From positions 5,394,001 to 5,458,000 of the forward strand of contig NZ_CP046600.1 of assembly GCF_018278905.1 (NCBI RefSeq): a DNA stretch of 64,000 nt, given 5' to 3'. Each line of letters starts with the position of its first letter. Position 1 is the stretch's first letter. The translations under genes and the position numbers were made by a program. Positions 47,063 to 57,657 of this stretch are shown one piece after another. The notes under the pieces were generated by a model. That model ran no database searches, had not been told where the DNA came from, and saw only the letters and a program-made list of their open reading frames with translations. The stretch comes from Mycobacterium spongiae (GTDB taxonomy: Bacteria > Actinomycetota > Actinomycetes > Mycobacteriales > Mycobacteriaceae).

Positions 47063-47962
47063 CTAGCCGATCGCCGCGACGATATCGCCCGACATCGCGC
47101 CCAGTTGGCCTGACCAGCTTCCCCAGCCATTGTCGCCGCCGCCGGGAAAGTCGAAGTGACCGTTGTGCCCGCCCACCCTGCGGTATTGCGTGTAGAACAT
47201 CTTGCTGTTGCCCATCGCCTCGGCCGCCTGGCCGATCATGGCGGCGGGATCACTCGAGCCGATGTTGGTCGGGCTGAAGACCCAAACCCGGGTGTTGTTC
47301 TGTGCCAGCAGTGCGGCATGCACGTACGGGTCGTGCCACTTCCACCTGCCCAATTGTGGGGCTCCCCACATCCCATTGGTGTCCACGCCGCCGAATTGCC
47401 GCATCCCCGCCGCGATCGCACCGTTGGTGGCGGTGTTTGACGGGTACAAGAAGCCCGACAACGATCCGGCGTAGCCAAAACGGTCGGGATGGAAGGCCGC
47501 CAGCGCCATCGCCCCGTAGCCCCCTTGGGAGGCCCCCACCGCGGCATGACCACCGGGCGCCAGACCCTTGTTCGCTGCCAGCCAATCGGGCAACTCAGCG
47601 GACAGGAAGGTCTCCCATTGCTTGCTGCCGTCCTGCTCCCAGTTGGTGTACATGCTGAAGGCACCGCCGGCGGGTGCGACGACCGAGAGCCCCTTACCAG
47701 CCATGGTGTTCATCGCGTTACCCACGGTGACCCAGTTGCTGACATCCGGGCCGGCATTGAAGGGATCCAGGAGGTACACCGCGTGCGGCCCGCCGGCCAG
47801 AAAAGCCACCGGGATATCGCGGCCCATCGCTCCCGACGGCACCATGAGTGTCTCGTACGGTGCGGCAGTCGCCGTCGATCCCGCCGTCACCGTGGTCACG
47901 CCGAGGCCAACCGCCAGTACGACAACCCCCAGCATCCGTAGCAGCGCCGACAAGCCCTTCAT
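47063..47962 (-). CDS. fbpD: MPT51/FbpD, Ag85-like secreted protein (Rv3803c)
   Basis: 299 residues, as in H37Rv. A signal peptide (cut near ATAAP, residue 34) leads into an alpha/beta-hydrolase fold of the antigen 85 family. The nucleophile position keeps a serine (Ser145 in GASQGG), but the Glu and His of the Ag85 triad are not conserved: the region of His304 in Ag85A reads GGDNGWGSW. The protein is known as a non-mycolyltransferase, fibronectin-binding member. ATG 47962 has a GGAGG ribosome site. It follows fbpA by 199 bases and a strong terminator. Confidence 0.93.
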   Translation of the reverse strand: MKGLSALLRMLGVVVLAVGLGVTTVTAGSTATAAPYETLMVPSGAMGRDIPVAFLAGGPHAVYLLDPFNAGPDVSNWVTVGNAMNTMAGKGLSVVAPAGGAFSMYTNWEQDGSKQWETFLSAELPDWLAANKGLAPGGHAAVGASQGGYGAMALAAFHPDRFGYAGSLSGFLYPSNTATNGAIAAGMRQFGGVDTNGMWGAPQLGRWKWHDPYVHAALLAQNNTRVWVFSPTNIGSSDPAAMIGQAAEAMGNSKMFYTQYRRVGGHNGHFDFPGGGDNGWGSWSGQLGAMSGDIVAAIG

Positions 47963-48107
47963 GTCCACCTCCATCGTCCGCCGCCGTGTGCGCACACAGC
48001 GGTTAGCCCTCGTGGCAAACTCCGGCCCGCAGGTAGCTAACCACAACCGGACGGCGGGAGATAGAGACAGGATCTCGAGACTAGAGATAGACCAGACAGG
48101 GAAAGCC

Positions 48108-48140
48108 TCACGGCGGCGACCCGAAGGGCCGCCGCCGTGA
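48108..48140 (-). terminator. Intrinsic-type terminator of fbpA
   Basis: Perfect 11-bp arms TCACGGCGGCG and CGCCGCCGTGA, with an inner CCC-GAA-GGG continuation. It begins 22 bases past the fbpA stop on the minus strand and is followed there by GGCTTTCCCTGTC. It should isolate fbpA from mpt51. Confidence 0.75.
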
Positions 48141-48161
48141 GACGTGTTGGTGCGTTGCTGC

Positions 48162-49567
<1,406 letters not shown>

Positions 49568-51574
49568 TCACGCCGGAGGCGGCGAGCCAGGCACATCAGG
49601 GATGTCGAGCCCGCACCTGACGAGCTCGTAGAGCGGAACACGGTCGATTCGATACCGGGTGAACTCGTAGGAGTGCAAGACGTTAGAGATGAATCGGTGC
49701 AGGCTCATCGGGGCGCGCACCGAGTTCAGCACCGCCCGGGTCGCGGGGCATTCCAGGGCCGCTTCGGCCTGTGCAACCCACTGCTGGTCGATATAGCCAG
49801 GAATGCCCGGATACCACTTCACCCAGGGACCGTCGGCGATCACCCAGTCCGGAAACAGGTTCTTGTCGTGGCCGATGCGCCCGTGCTGGAGCCGGTCGGT
49901 GTGTTGCGCCAGCGTGTTTGCCAGCCCTATTTGGTCGAGAACCCTGACATCGAGTCCGACATTCATACCCAGCATGCCCAGGTTGGTGAAGAACACCGTG
50001 TGCTGTGGCTCTCGGGCCGCCTTAGGGCTCGCGCTGGGTCCGGGCGCGGGCGCACCCGGTGGAGGTGCCGGCTGCATCATGGGCACGATGTCCCACTGGT
50101 TGTAGTTGCCGGAGGGCAGCAACAGCGCCCCGTCCGGAGTGTCTTCCAGTGCTCTCAAGACTGCCGCCATCCTCGGGTAATCGAGGTAGTCGGCGGCGGT
50201 CAAGGGGTGCGCGTGTCCGGTGGCCTGCGCGTAGAAACGACGCTCGTCGACGATCCCCGAGTAGGTGACCCGGGTAGCGTCGTCACCCATTCCGGGCGAG
50301 TTGGCGGCCCACAGCGACCAGGCGGCAACCCCAAGCCAAAGCAAGCTGACCGCCCCACCCAGCCAGTAGCCGGTTTCCTTGGAGAAGTCCTTTCCGTCGG
50401 GCACGACGACGGGAATGACCGCAACCGGAGCCAGCAGACAGAACAGCGGCACCAGCAAAACCCGGCCGTGCATGAAATCGCCGCCCTGGCGAATCCAGTA
50501 CAGCGCCTGCACCAGGCCACTGACGAGGATGAAAGCCACCACGGCCGGTGGGCTTTGCACAGCCCGGGCCACCCGACCGTAATCAGGCGCCAGGGCCGGA
50601 CGCAGAAACGACGGCCGCCGACGAGCCGCCATCAGAAGCAAACCCAGCGGAACGAGGATCACGACCGGCACCCAGATCGCATACGGCCGATTGAAATTGG
50701 CAAGATAGATCATGCCCTGCGACCACTTGTCGCCGGCAGCGTCCTTGGCCAGTGCAGTGCCCGGCACCAGCAGCCCGTAGTAGCCCATCCGGAATATCTC
50801 GTAGGCCACCGGCAGCAATCCTCCGGCCGCCACGATCAGCGCGCGGTGGCGCCAGTTGCGGGCCGCGATCAGCATCATGATCAGCGCCAGCCCGCCAATC
50901 AACGCCAGCTCGGGCCGAACCAGGACGCTGCATCCCGCGAGGAAGGCCAGCGCACTGATGAACGCTCGGCCGTCCGGACGCGCTCGCAGGGCCTGCGACC
51001 AGCAGACCATCATCCACCACAACAGCCCCAGATAGGCGAGCACCAGCCCGGTCTCCAGCCCCGAGGTGGCGAAGTCGCGTGCCGGTGGCACCGCGATGTA
51101 GACCAGCGCCCCCGCCGGCAGCATGATCGCCCGGCGGCCCCGCAGGCTCGGCGCGTACAACCGGCCGGCCCCCAGCATCAGCAGCACCACACCAGCCAGG
51201 GAGAGCGTCAGAGCCAGCGCCAGCGCCACGTACTCCAGTCGCATTGGACCGCCGACCCAGCCGCCCGCGTACAACAGATACGTCCATATCGTTGACGTGT
51301 TCGCTTCGACCCGCTCACCCTCGTTGAATACGGGCCCGTTGCCGGCCAACAAATTGCGGACCGTGCGCAACACGATGAGTCCGTCGTCGGCGATCCAGCG
51401 TCGTTGCCACGTCCCCCAGCCGAACAGCACGACAACCGCTGCCACGCTGAGCCACAGGCTGACCCGGACGACGGGCTCGTAGGGGAACACCGGCCATCTG
51501 GGCCGTCTGACCATCGGCCGACGCGGCAGCGGCCCGGCGCGGCGAACCGTGAGATTGGGGCTAGCCGAAGGCAA
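49568..51574 (-). CDS. aftB: Terminal arabinofuranosyltransferase AftB (Rv3805c)
   Basis: Up to 668 residues, a GT-C protein (GT89) with about 10-11 membrane helices. The first periplasmic loop holds the acidic IADDGLIVLRTVRNLL motif expected for the catalytic base. The C-terminal soluble domain starts near residue 400. AftB adds the terminal beta-1,2-arabinofuranose that carries mycolates. The N-terminus is about 40 residues longer than that of H37Rv, which starts near VRVSLWLSV; ATG 51514 is an internal alternative. The frame overlaps the ubiA end by 14 bases. An insertion rich in Pro/Ala/Gly stands at about 508-525. Confidence 0.93.
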   Translation of the reverse strand: MPSASPNLTVRRAGPLPRRPMVRRPRWPVFPYEPVVRVSLWLSVAAVVVLFGWGTWQRRWIADDGLIVLRTVRNLLAGNGPVFNEGERVEANTSTIWTYLLYAGGWVGGPMRLEYVALALALTLSLAGVVLLMLGAGRLYAPSLRGRRAIMLPAGALVYIAVPPARDFATSGLETGLVLAYLGLLWWMMVCWSQALRARPDGRAFISALAFLAGCSVLVRPELALIGGLALIMMLIAARNWRHRALIVAAGGLLPVAYEIFRMGYYGLLVPGTALAKDAAGDKWSQGMIYLANFNRPYAIWVPVVILVPLGLLLMAARRRPSFLRPALAPDYGRVARAVQSPPAVVAFILVSGLVQALYWIRQGGDFMHGRVLLVPLFCLLAPVAVIPVVVPDGKDFSKETGYWLGGAVSLLWLGVAAWSLWAANSPGMGDDATRVTYSGIVDERRFYAQATGHAHPLTAADYLDYPRMAAVLRALEDTPDGALLLPSGNYNQWDIVPMMQPAPPPGAPAPGPSASPKAAREPQHTVFFTNLGMLGMNVGLDVRVLDQIGLANTLAQHTDRLQHGRIGHDKNLFPDWVIADGPWVKWYPGIPGYIDQQWVAQAEAALECPATRAVLNSVRAPMSLHRFISNVLHSYEFTRYRIDRVPLYELVRCGLDIPDVPGSPPPA

Positions 51575-52469
51575 CAGCGGCCCCTACGGTTGCGATCCAG
51601 GCCAACGCCAGTAGCTGCAACACGCGGTCACGCAGCGCGATGTCTTCGGGCTCTCCCGCCAGCCCGCCGTCGACGTCTACCGCGTAGCGCAGGATCGCGA
51701 TAGTGAACGGAATCATGGAAACCGCGAACCACGACCCGGAATAACCGTCGCGTTCGAAAGCCCACAGCCCATAGCACAGCACCACCGCAGTGGCCGACAT
51801 CGTCCAGACGAACCGAAGGTAGGTGCTGGTGTAGCTCTCCAGCGACTTGCGGATCGCCGCGCCGGTGCGCTCGGCCAGTTGCAGCTCGGCATAGCGTTTG
51901 CCGGCGACCATGAACAGCGACCCGAACGCCATCGTCAGGAGGAACCATTTGGACAACGGTATGTCGGCAGCCGCCCCCCCGGCGATGGCACGGATCAGGT
52001 ATGCCGACGACACGATGCAGACGTCGATTACGGCTTGGTGCTTGAGACCAAAGCAGTACGCCAACTGCATAGCGAGGTAGACCGCAATCACTAGGGCCAG
52101 GTTCGGAGTGAGCAACCAGGCGCCGGCCAAAGACGTTGCGCCCAGCACGGCCGCGAGGGTGTAGGCCAACCACTCGGGGACCACCCCGGCCGCGATCGGA
52201 CGGAATCTCTTGGTGGGATGCTCTCGGTCAGCCTCGATGTCACGCACGTCGTTGATGAGGTATATCGCCGAGGCGGCAAGGCTGAACACCACGAACGCCA
52301 CGCCAGCCTTGCTCAGCACCTCGGCGTAGTCGTACTTGACACCACCGCCCAACGCGGCCAGCGGCGCGGCCAGCACCAGCACGTTCTTCACCCACTGGCG
52401 CGGGCGAATCGCCTTGACCAACCCGGCGACCAGATTGCCCGGAGGTCTGACTACCACGTCTTCACTCAT
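51561..52469 (-). CDS. ubiA: Decaprenyl-phosphate phosphoribosyltransferase UbiA (Rv3806c)
   Basis: 302 residues, UbiA superfamily with about nine membrane helices. The two Asp-rich motifs are NDVRDIEAD (73-81) and the later YAVDVDGGLAGEPED region. It transfers 5-phosphoribose from PRPP to decaprenyl phosphate, the first committed step to decaprenyl-phospho-arabinose. Mutations in it raise ethambutol resistance in M. tuberculosis. ATG 52469 is six bases past the PAP2 gene stop, and its end overlaps aftB, so the gene sits in a compact operon with glf and glfT2. Confidence 0.95.
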   Translation of the reverse strand: MSEDVVVRPPGNLVAGLVKAIRPRQWVKNVLVLAAPLAALGGGVKYDYAEVLSKAGVAFVVFSLAASAIYLINDVRDIEADREHPTKRFRPIAAGVVPEWLAYTLAAVLGATSLAGAWLLTPNLALVIAVYLAMQLAYCFGLKHQAVIDVCIVSSAYLIRAIAGGAAADIPLSKWFLLTMAFGSLFMVAGKRYAELQLAERTGAAIRKSLESYTSTYLRFVWTMSATAVVLCYGLWAFERDGYSGSWFAVSMIPFTIAILRYAVDVDGGLAGEPEDIALRDRVLQLLALAWIATVGAAVAFG

Positions 52470-52475
52470 ACCCGC

Positions 52476-53009
52476 TCATCTCTCTGGCGCCCCATCAGCT
52501 CGGATCGCGATCGCCGCGACGGCGGCGCCGAGGGCGACGCCGGCCGCGACATCGCTGGGATAGTGCACCCCGAGCAGCACCCGCGATACCGCCATCGGAG
52601 GCACCACCGTGGCGGCGCACACTCGTTTGGACAGTCCCGCGGCCCTTCCCATGAGGATGGCCGCGGCCGTCGTCGAGGTGGCATGCGCCGACGGGAAACT
52701 CAACCGGCTGGGTGTGGAGACGTTGACCACAACCGCCGGATGGTGCGGCCGTGGGCGGCGTACCAACCGCTTGATCAGTACGGCGGCAGCGTGGGCGGCG
52801 AACACGCCCGCCCCGGCCACGAGCCAAACCCGCCGCCGGCGGGGGACCAGAACCGCGCCCAGGAGCGACCCAGCCAGCCAGCCGATGCTGTGTTCACCGA
52901 AGTGCGATAGTCCGCGCGCGGTGGCCAGCACCTGTGGCCGGTCAGCCAGCGCCGACTGCACGGCCACCATGGCGGCGACTTCGCCGTGCGGCGCGGCCGG
53001 TTCAGCCAT
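52476..53009 (-). CDS. PAP2-family phosphatase (Rv3807c), probable decaprenyl-phosphoryl-5-phosphoribose phosphatase
   Basis: 177 residues with about five membrane helices and the three PAP2 signatures: KRLVRRPRP, PSAHATS and SRVLLGVHYPSD. By position and homology it is the candidate that removes the 5-phosphate from decaprenyl-phosphoryl-phosphoribose, giving the DprE1 substrate. M. tuberculosis studies suggest it is not the only enzyme that can do this. The ATG lies 8 bases inside the glfT2 end, so translation is coupled. Confidence 0.9.
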   Translation of the reverse strand: MAEPAAPHGEVAAMVAVQSALADRPQVLATARGLSHFGEHSIGWLAGSLLGAVLVPRRRRVWLVAGAGVFAAHAAAVLIKRLVRRPRPHHPAVVVNVSTPSRLSFPSAHATSTTAAAILMGRAAGLSKRVCAATVVPPMAVSRVLLGVHYPSDVAAGVALGAAVAAIAIRADGAPER

Positions 53010-54936
53010 GCCCTGACTCTTGGTTGACCGCAGCGCCCGCCGCTGGCAGCAGTGCAGTTTCCCACTTCTGCTTGCTGGACAGCACCGGGAGCGCGGCGCG
53101 GTACATCGTGCGCATTTCGTTGCATCGTCTCGACAACTGCCGCTGGCGGCGCAGTGATTGCAACAACAACCAGGCCATCTTGGCCCGATCCCGCTGCCGA
53201 TAGACCACGCCGCACCCGTCGGCGGTGGTGACGGTAACCCCGTCGACGGTGCACAGCAGGAACCAACGTGCGTCCTGGGTCGGCACGTTGAACTCCGGCC
53301 GGCGGTGGTGTTCGGGGTTGGCGACCCGCAGATTGTGCAGTATCCCCCGCGCCAGCCGGTAGGCGATGGTCACGGGGTTCGTTGGTGGTTTCATGACTTT
53401 GTTCTTGTGCAACGGCGGCGGCAGCTCGCTGGCCGCCGGCAGGACGACCGCGTCCGGATAGTCCTTGCGCATCCGATGCACTTCCGGCAGTGCCGATTCC
53501 AGGATCGAGAAGATGTGCTCGGGACCAGCGAGGAAGTCGTCGATGGCCTTGTTCTGAATCGCCACCGTCGAATATTCAAGGCAAGCGAGGTGTTTCAGGG
53601 TTGCTTTGAGGTGGCTGCGGACCAAGCCGGTGAAATCACCGTCCCAGTGCAGCGCCGCGACGACCAGCCGGTTTCGCAGGTGGAAATAGGCCTGCCAGTC
53701 GATCGCGTCGTCCTTGTCACTCCAGGCCATGTGCCACACCGCGGCGCCGGGCAGTGTGACGGTCGGGTACCCGTGCTCGGCGGCGCGCAGACCATAGTCG
53801 GCGTCGTCCCATTTGATGAACAGCGGCAGCGGCTGACCCAGCTCCTCGGCAACCTGCCGCGGGATCATGCATGTCCACCAGCCGTTGTAGTCGACATCGA
53901 TGCGTCGATGCAGCAGCTTGCTTTTGTCCTCTTTGTCTTTCTTGTCTTTATTGTCTTTGTCGTTCAACGGATATTCGGCGAAGTCGTGGTCATACTCCGT
54001 ATGCGGTGCGGCAGTCCACATGAAGTTTCCCCGGTTGACGACCTCACCCATGATGTGCAAGTGCGATGGCTCCTGCAGGTTGAGCATCTGCCCACCCACC
54101 AGCATCGGGGCTTTGGCGAAGCGGTGCATGGCCAACACCCGAAGGATCGAGTCGGGCTCGATTCGGATGTCGTCATCCATGAACAGGATCTGTTGGCAAT
54201 CGGTGTTTTTCAGCGCCTCGTACATCACCCGGCTATAGCCGCCGGAACCACCCAGATTGGGCTGGTCGTGGATCGACAGCCGATTGCCCAGTCGGGCCGA
54301 AGCGGCGGCGAATTCAGGGTGATCGCGCACCTTGCGCACACCCTGATCGGGCACGATCACTGCCCCGATCACCTCGTCGACGAGCGGGTCCGCAGTGAGC
54401 TCGGCCAGTGCATTGACGCAGTCGCCGGGGCGATTGAACGTGGGAATGCCGACCGCGATGTTGGCCTTCACCGGAGGGGGACCAGTGGCGTACCAACCAC
54501 CGTTGTGCACGGTGACCGCGGTGTCTGTGGTGATGTCGAACCAGATCCAGCCGCCGTCCTCGAAGGGTTGCAACCCGACCTCGACCTCGACCGCCTGAGG
54601 CTGATCCTCGCTGCCGGCGAACGCGCGACCTTCGATGAAGATGCGCGCTCCCGTGGCTTTGCTCCGGTAGACATCGACACGTCCGGCTCCGGCCAGCTCG
54701 ACCCGCAACACCACCGACGTGCACGTCGTCCAGCGTCGCCAGTAGCTGGCCGGGAACGCATTGAAGTACGTCGCGAACGACACACCCGACTCCGCACCGA
54801 TCTGCAGCGAGGTGCGGGTTTCGGCATGTGCGCGCCGCGCATTGGTCGGCGACTCCTCGAGATACAACTTGCGCACGTCGAGGGGTTCGCCGGGACGCGG
54901 CAGGATGATTCGCGAAAGCAGGCTCACCGCTGTCAT
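53002..54936 (-). CDS. glfT2: Polymerising galactofuranosyltransferase GlfT2 (Rv3808c)
   Basis: 644 residues, GT2. It has an N-terminal beta-sandwich (about 1-150), a GT-A domain with the metal-binding DDD (FMDDDIR) and the catalytic-base region KWDDADYGLRA and WHMAWSDKDD, then a C-terminal helical domain. It extends galactan with alternating beta-1,5 and beta-1,6 galactofuranose. Residues about 325-338 form a Lys/Asp-rich insertion (DKDNKDKKDKEDK) where the H37Rv protein as I recall it has only DNNSR. ATG 54936 is chosen since similarity starts there. It lies 64 bases after glf and overlaps the PAP2 gene by 8. Confidence 0.96.
   Translation of the reverse strand: MTAVSLLSRIILPRPGEPLDVRKLYLEESPTNARRAHAETRTSLQIGAESGVSFATYFNAFPASYWRRWTTCTSVVLRVELAGAGRVDVYRSKATGARIFIEGRAFAGSEDQPQAVEVEVGLQPFEDGGWIWFDITTDTAVTVHNGGWYATGPPPVKANIAVGIPTFNRPGDCVNALAELTADPLVDEVIGAVIVPDQGVRKVRDHPEFAAASARLGNRLSIHDQPNLGGSGGYSRVMYEALKNTDCQQILFMDDDIRIEPDSILRVLAMHRFAKAPMLVGGQMLNLQEPSHLHIMGEVVNRGNFMWTAAPHTEYDHDFAEYPLNDKDNKDKKDKEDKSKLLHRRIDVDYNGWWTCMIPRQVAEELGQPLPLFIKWDDADYGLRAAEHGYPTVTLPGAAVWHMAWSDKDDAIDWQAYFHLRNRLVVAALHWDGDFTGLVRSHLKATLKHLACLEYSTVAIQNKAIDDFLAGPEHIFSILESALPEVHRMRKDYPDAVVLPAASELPPPLHKNKVMKPPTNPVTIAYRLARGILHNLRVANPEHHRRPEFNVPTQDARWFLLCTVDGVTVTTADGCGVVYRQRDRAKMAWLLLQSLRRQRQLSRRCNEMRTMYRAALPVLSSKQKWETALLPAAGAAVNQESGHG
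53921..53964. repeat. Low-complexity tract in glfT2
   Basis: A 44-base stretch, pyrimidine-only apart from scattered G and one A on the plus strand, made of TTGTCTTT-like units (GACAAAGA on the coding strand). It encodes the Lys/Asp insertion. Unlike the GC-rich surroundings it is AT-rich, as expected of a slippage-driven expansion. Confidence 0.7.
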
Positions 54937-55000
54937 CGAGCGCCGCTCTCCTGCGCACACGGGTGGGGGTACCGCCCACACACAGGGGCGAACCCCCATC

Positions 55001-56362
<1,362 letters not shown>

Positions 56363-56396
56363 TCACGATTCGATATAACCACTCTAGTCACAAAAG

Positions 56397-56422
56397 CCAC
56401 ACTCGTACCATCGAGCGTGTGG
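56397..56422. promoter_or_regulatory. Imperfect inverted repeat in the glf-erp intergenic region
   Basis: Arms CCACAC-TCG and CGA-GC-GTGTGG, with a two-base bulge and a 6-base loop. It lies 77-102 bases before erp in a 274-base divergent region. TATAAC near 56373 could be a -10 element. Confidence 0.35.
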
Positions 56423-56498
56423 GGTTCGCGCCAGGCACCCGGGACTTCGGGGCCGAGCGGACCCAACGAAACGAATAGTCCACATTGAGGAGACTTCC

Positions 56499-57491
56499 GT
56501 GCCGAACCGACGCCGACGCAAGCTCTCGACAGCCATGAGCGCGGTCGCCGCCCTGGCAGTCGCGAGTCCTTGTGCGTATTTCCTAGTTTACGAGTCAACG
56601 AACGGCACCAAACCGCCCGAGCATCATGAGTTCACGCAGGCAGCGTCACTGACCGACCTGCCGGGTGAACTCATGTCGGCCCTATCGCAGGGACTCTCGC
56701 AGTTTGGGATCAACCTGCCCCCAGTGCCTTCCCTCACCGGCACGAGTTCGCTCAGCCCAGGCCTGGGAAGCCCGGGGTTGTACGGGCCCGGCCTGGACAG
56801 TCCGGACCTGTATAGCCCGGGCCTGACCAGCCCAGGCTTGACCAGCCCGGGGCTAACCAGTCCAGGGTTGACCAGCCCGGACCTGACCAGCCCTGGCCTG
56901 ACCAGTCCGGACCTGACTAGCCCAAGTCTGGCGTCGCCCGGGCTGACACCGATTACCCCCGCGGAACCCGGGACTCCCCTGATTCCGACCCCGGGCGCCG
57001 GGGTCGACCCGGCACTGACCAGCCCGACAGGCGTCGCACCGGGCCTGACCAGCCCGACGGGTCTGGATCCCGCGCTCATCTCACCCATGGGACCCAATGA
57101 GGTGCCCATCACCACGCCAGTCGGATTGGATCCCGGTATGGACGGCACCTACCCGATCCTTGGTGATCCAACCTTGGGGAGCATGCCGGTGACCGGCGCA
57201 GCGGCTGCTCCCAGTGGCGGTGGCGGGCTCGTCAGCGATGTCATGGACATCGCCAATCAGTTGGGCGCCGGACAGGCCATGGACCTGCTCAAGGGCGTGC
57301 TGATGCCATCGATCATGCAGGCCGTCCAGAACGGCGGCGCCGCAGCCGCGCCGGCCGCCCTTCCGCCGGCCGGCCCCGCCGCGGTGCTTCCGCCCGTCGC
57401 CCCCGGCGCCGGTGCAGCGGTCCCGCCCGTCGTGCCCGTCCCCGATGGGGCGCTGCCGCCAATAGACCCGATCAACGTGCCGGTCACCTAA
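56499..57491 (+). CDS. erp: Exported repetitive protein Erp/PirG (Rv3810)
   Basis: 330 residues against 284 in H37Rv. Signal sequence at about 8-33 (AMSAVAALAVASPCAYFLVY), then a conserved N-domain, the repeat domain of 13 consecutive pentapeptides at 87-151 (PGLTS and variants), further Pro/Thr-rich repeats to about 215, and an Ala/Pro-rich C-terminal domain with a hydrophobic stretch (NQLGAGQAMDLLKGVLMPSI). Erp is a surface protein needed for virulence and growth in M. tuberculosis; its exact role is unknown. GTG 56499 follows GAGGAG by 7 bases. Confidence 0.95.
   Translation: MPNRRRRKLSTAMSAVAALAVASPCAYFLVYESTNGTKPPEHHEFTQAASLTDLPGELMSALSQGLSQFGINLPPVPSLTGTSSLSPGLGSPGLYGPGLDSPDLYSPGLTSPGLTSPGLTSPGLTSPDLTSPGLTSPDLTSPSLASPGLTPITPAEPGTPLIPTPGAGVDPALTSPTGVAPGLTSPTGLDPALISPMGPNEVPITTPVGLDPGMDGTYPILGDPTLGSMPVTGAAAAPSGGGGLVSDVMDIANQLGAGQAMDLLKGVLMPSIMQAVQNGGAAAAPAALPPAGPAAVLPPVAPGAGAAVPPVVPVPDGALPPIDPINVPVT
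56757..56951 (+). repeat. 13 tandem PGLTS-type pentapeptide repeats in erp
   Basis: 15-base units encode in order PGLGS, PGLYG, PGLDS, PDLYS, four PGLTS, PDLTS, PGLTS, PDLTS, PSLAS and PGLTP. Number and quality of these units are known to differ between mycobacterial species. More degenerate units (PALTS, PGLTS) follow to about 57085. Confidence 0.85.
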
Positions 57492-57520
57492 ACGGAGACC
57501 GCGCCCCGAGCCTGTCACCT

Positions 57521-57592
57521 GACGGCACCGCAGAGTCGCGTTGGACCAGGACCCAGCATCCCGTCCAACAAATCATCCTCTGCGGTGTCGTC
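57521..57592. other. 72-base nested stem-loop between erp and the amidase gene
   Basis: Outer arms GACGGCACCGCAGAG and CTCTGCGGTGTCGTC pair over 15 bases with one G-T wobble. An inner perfect 7-bp stem GTTGGAC/GTCCAAC (57540-57546 and 57563-57569) stands within the 42-base loop. It starts 30 bases past the erp stop. It may be the erp terminator, an RNA processing element, or a small palindromic repeat; no T-run follows on the plus strand. Confidence 0.6.
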
Positions 57593-57657
57593 GACAGGTT
57601 TCGCATACCCATACCGTGTCGCCTCACAAATAACAAAAGAAACACACGTAACATCAC

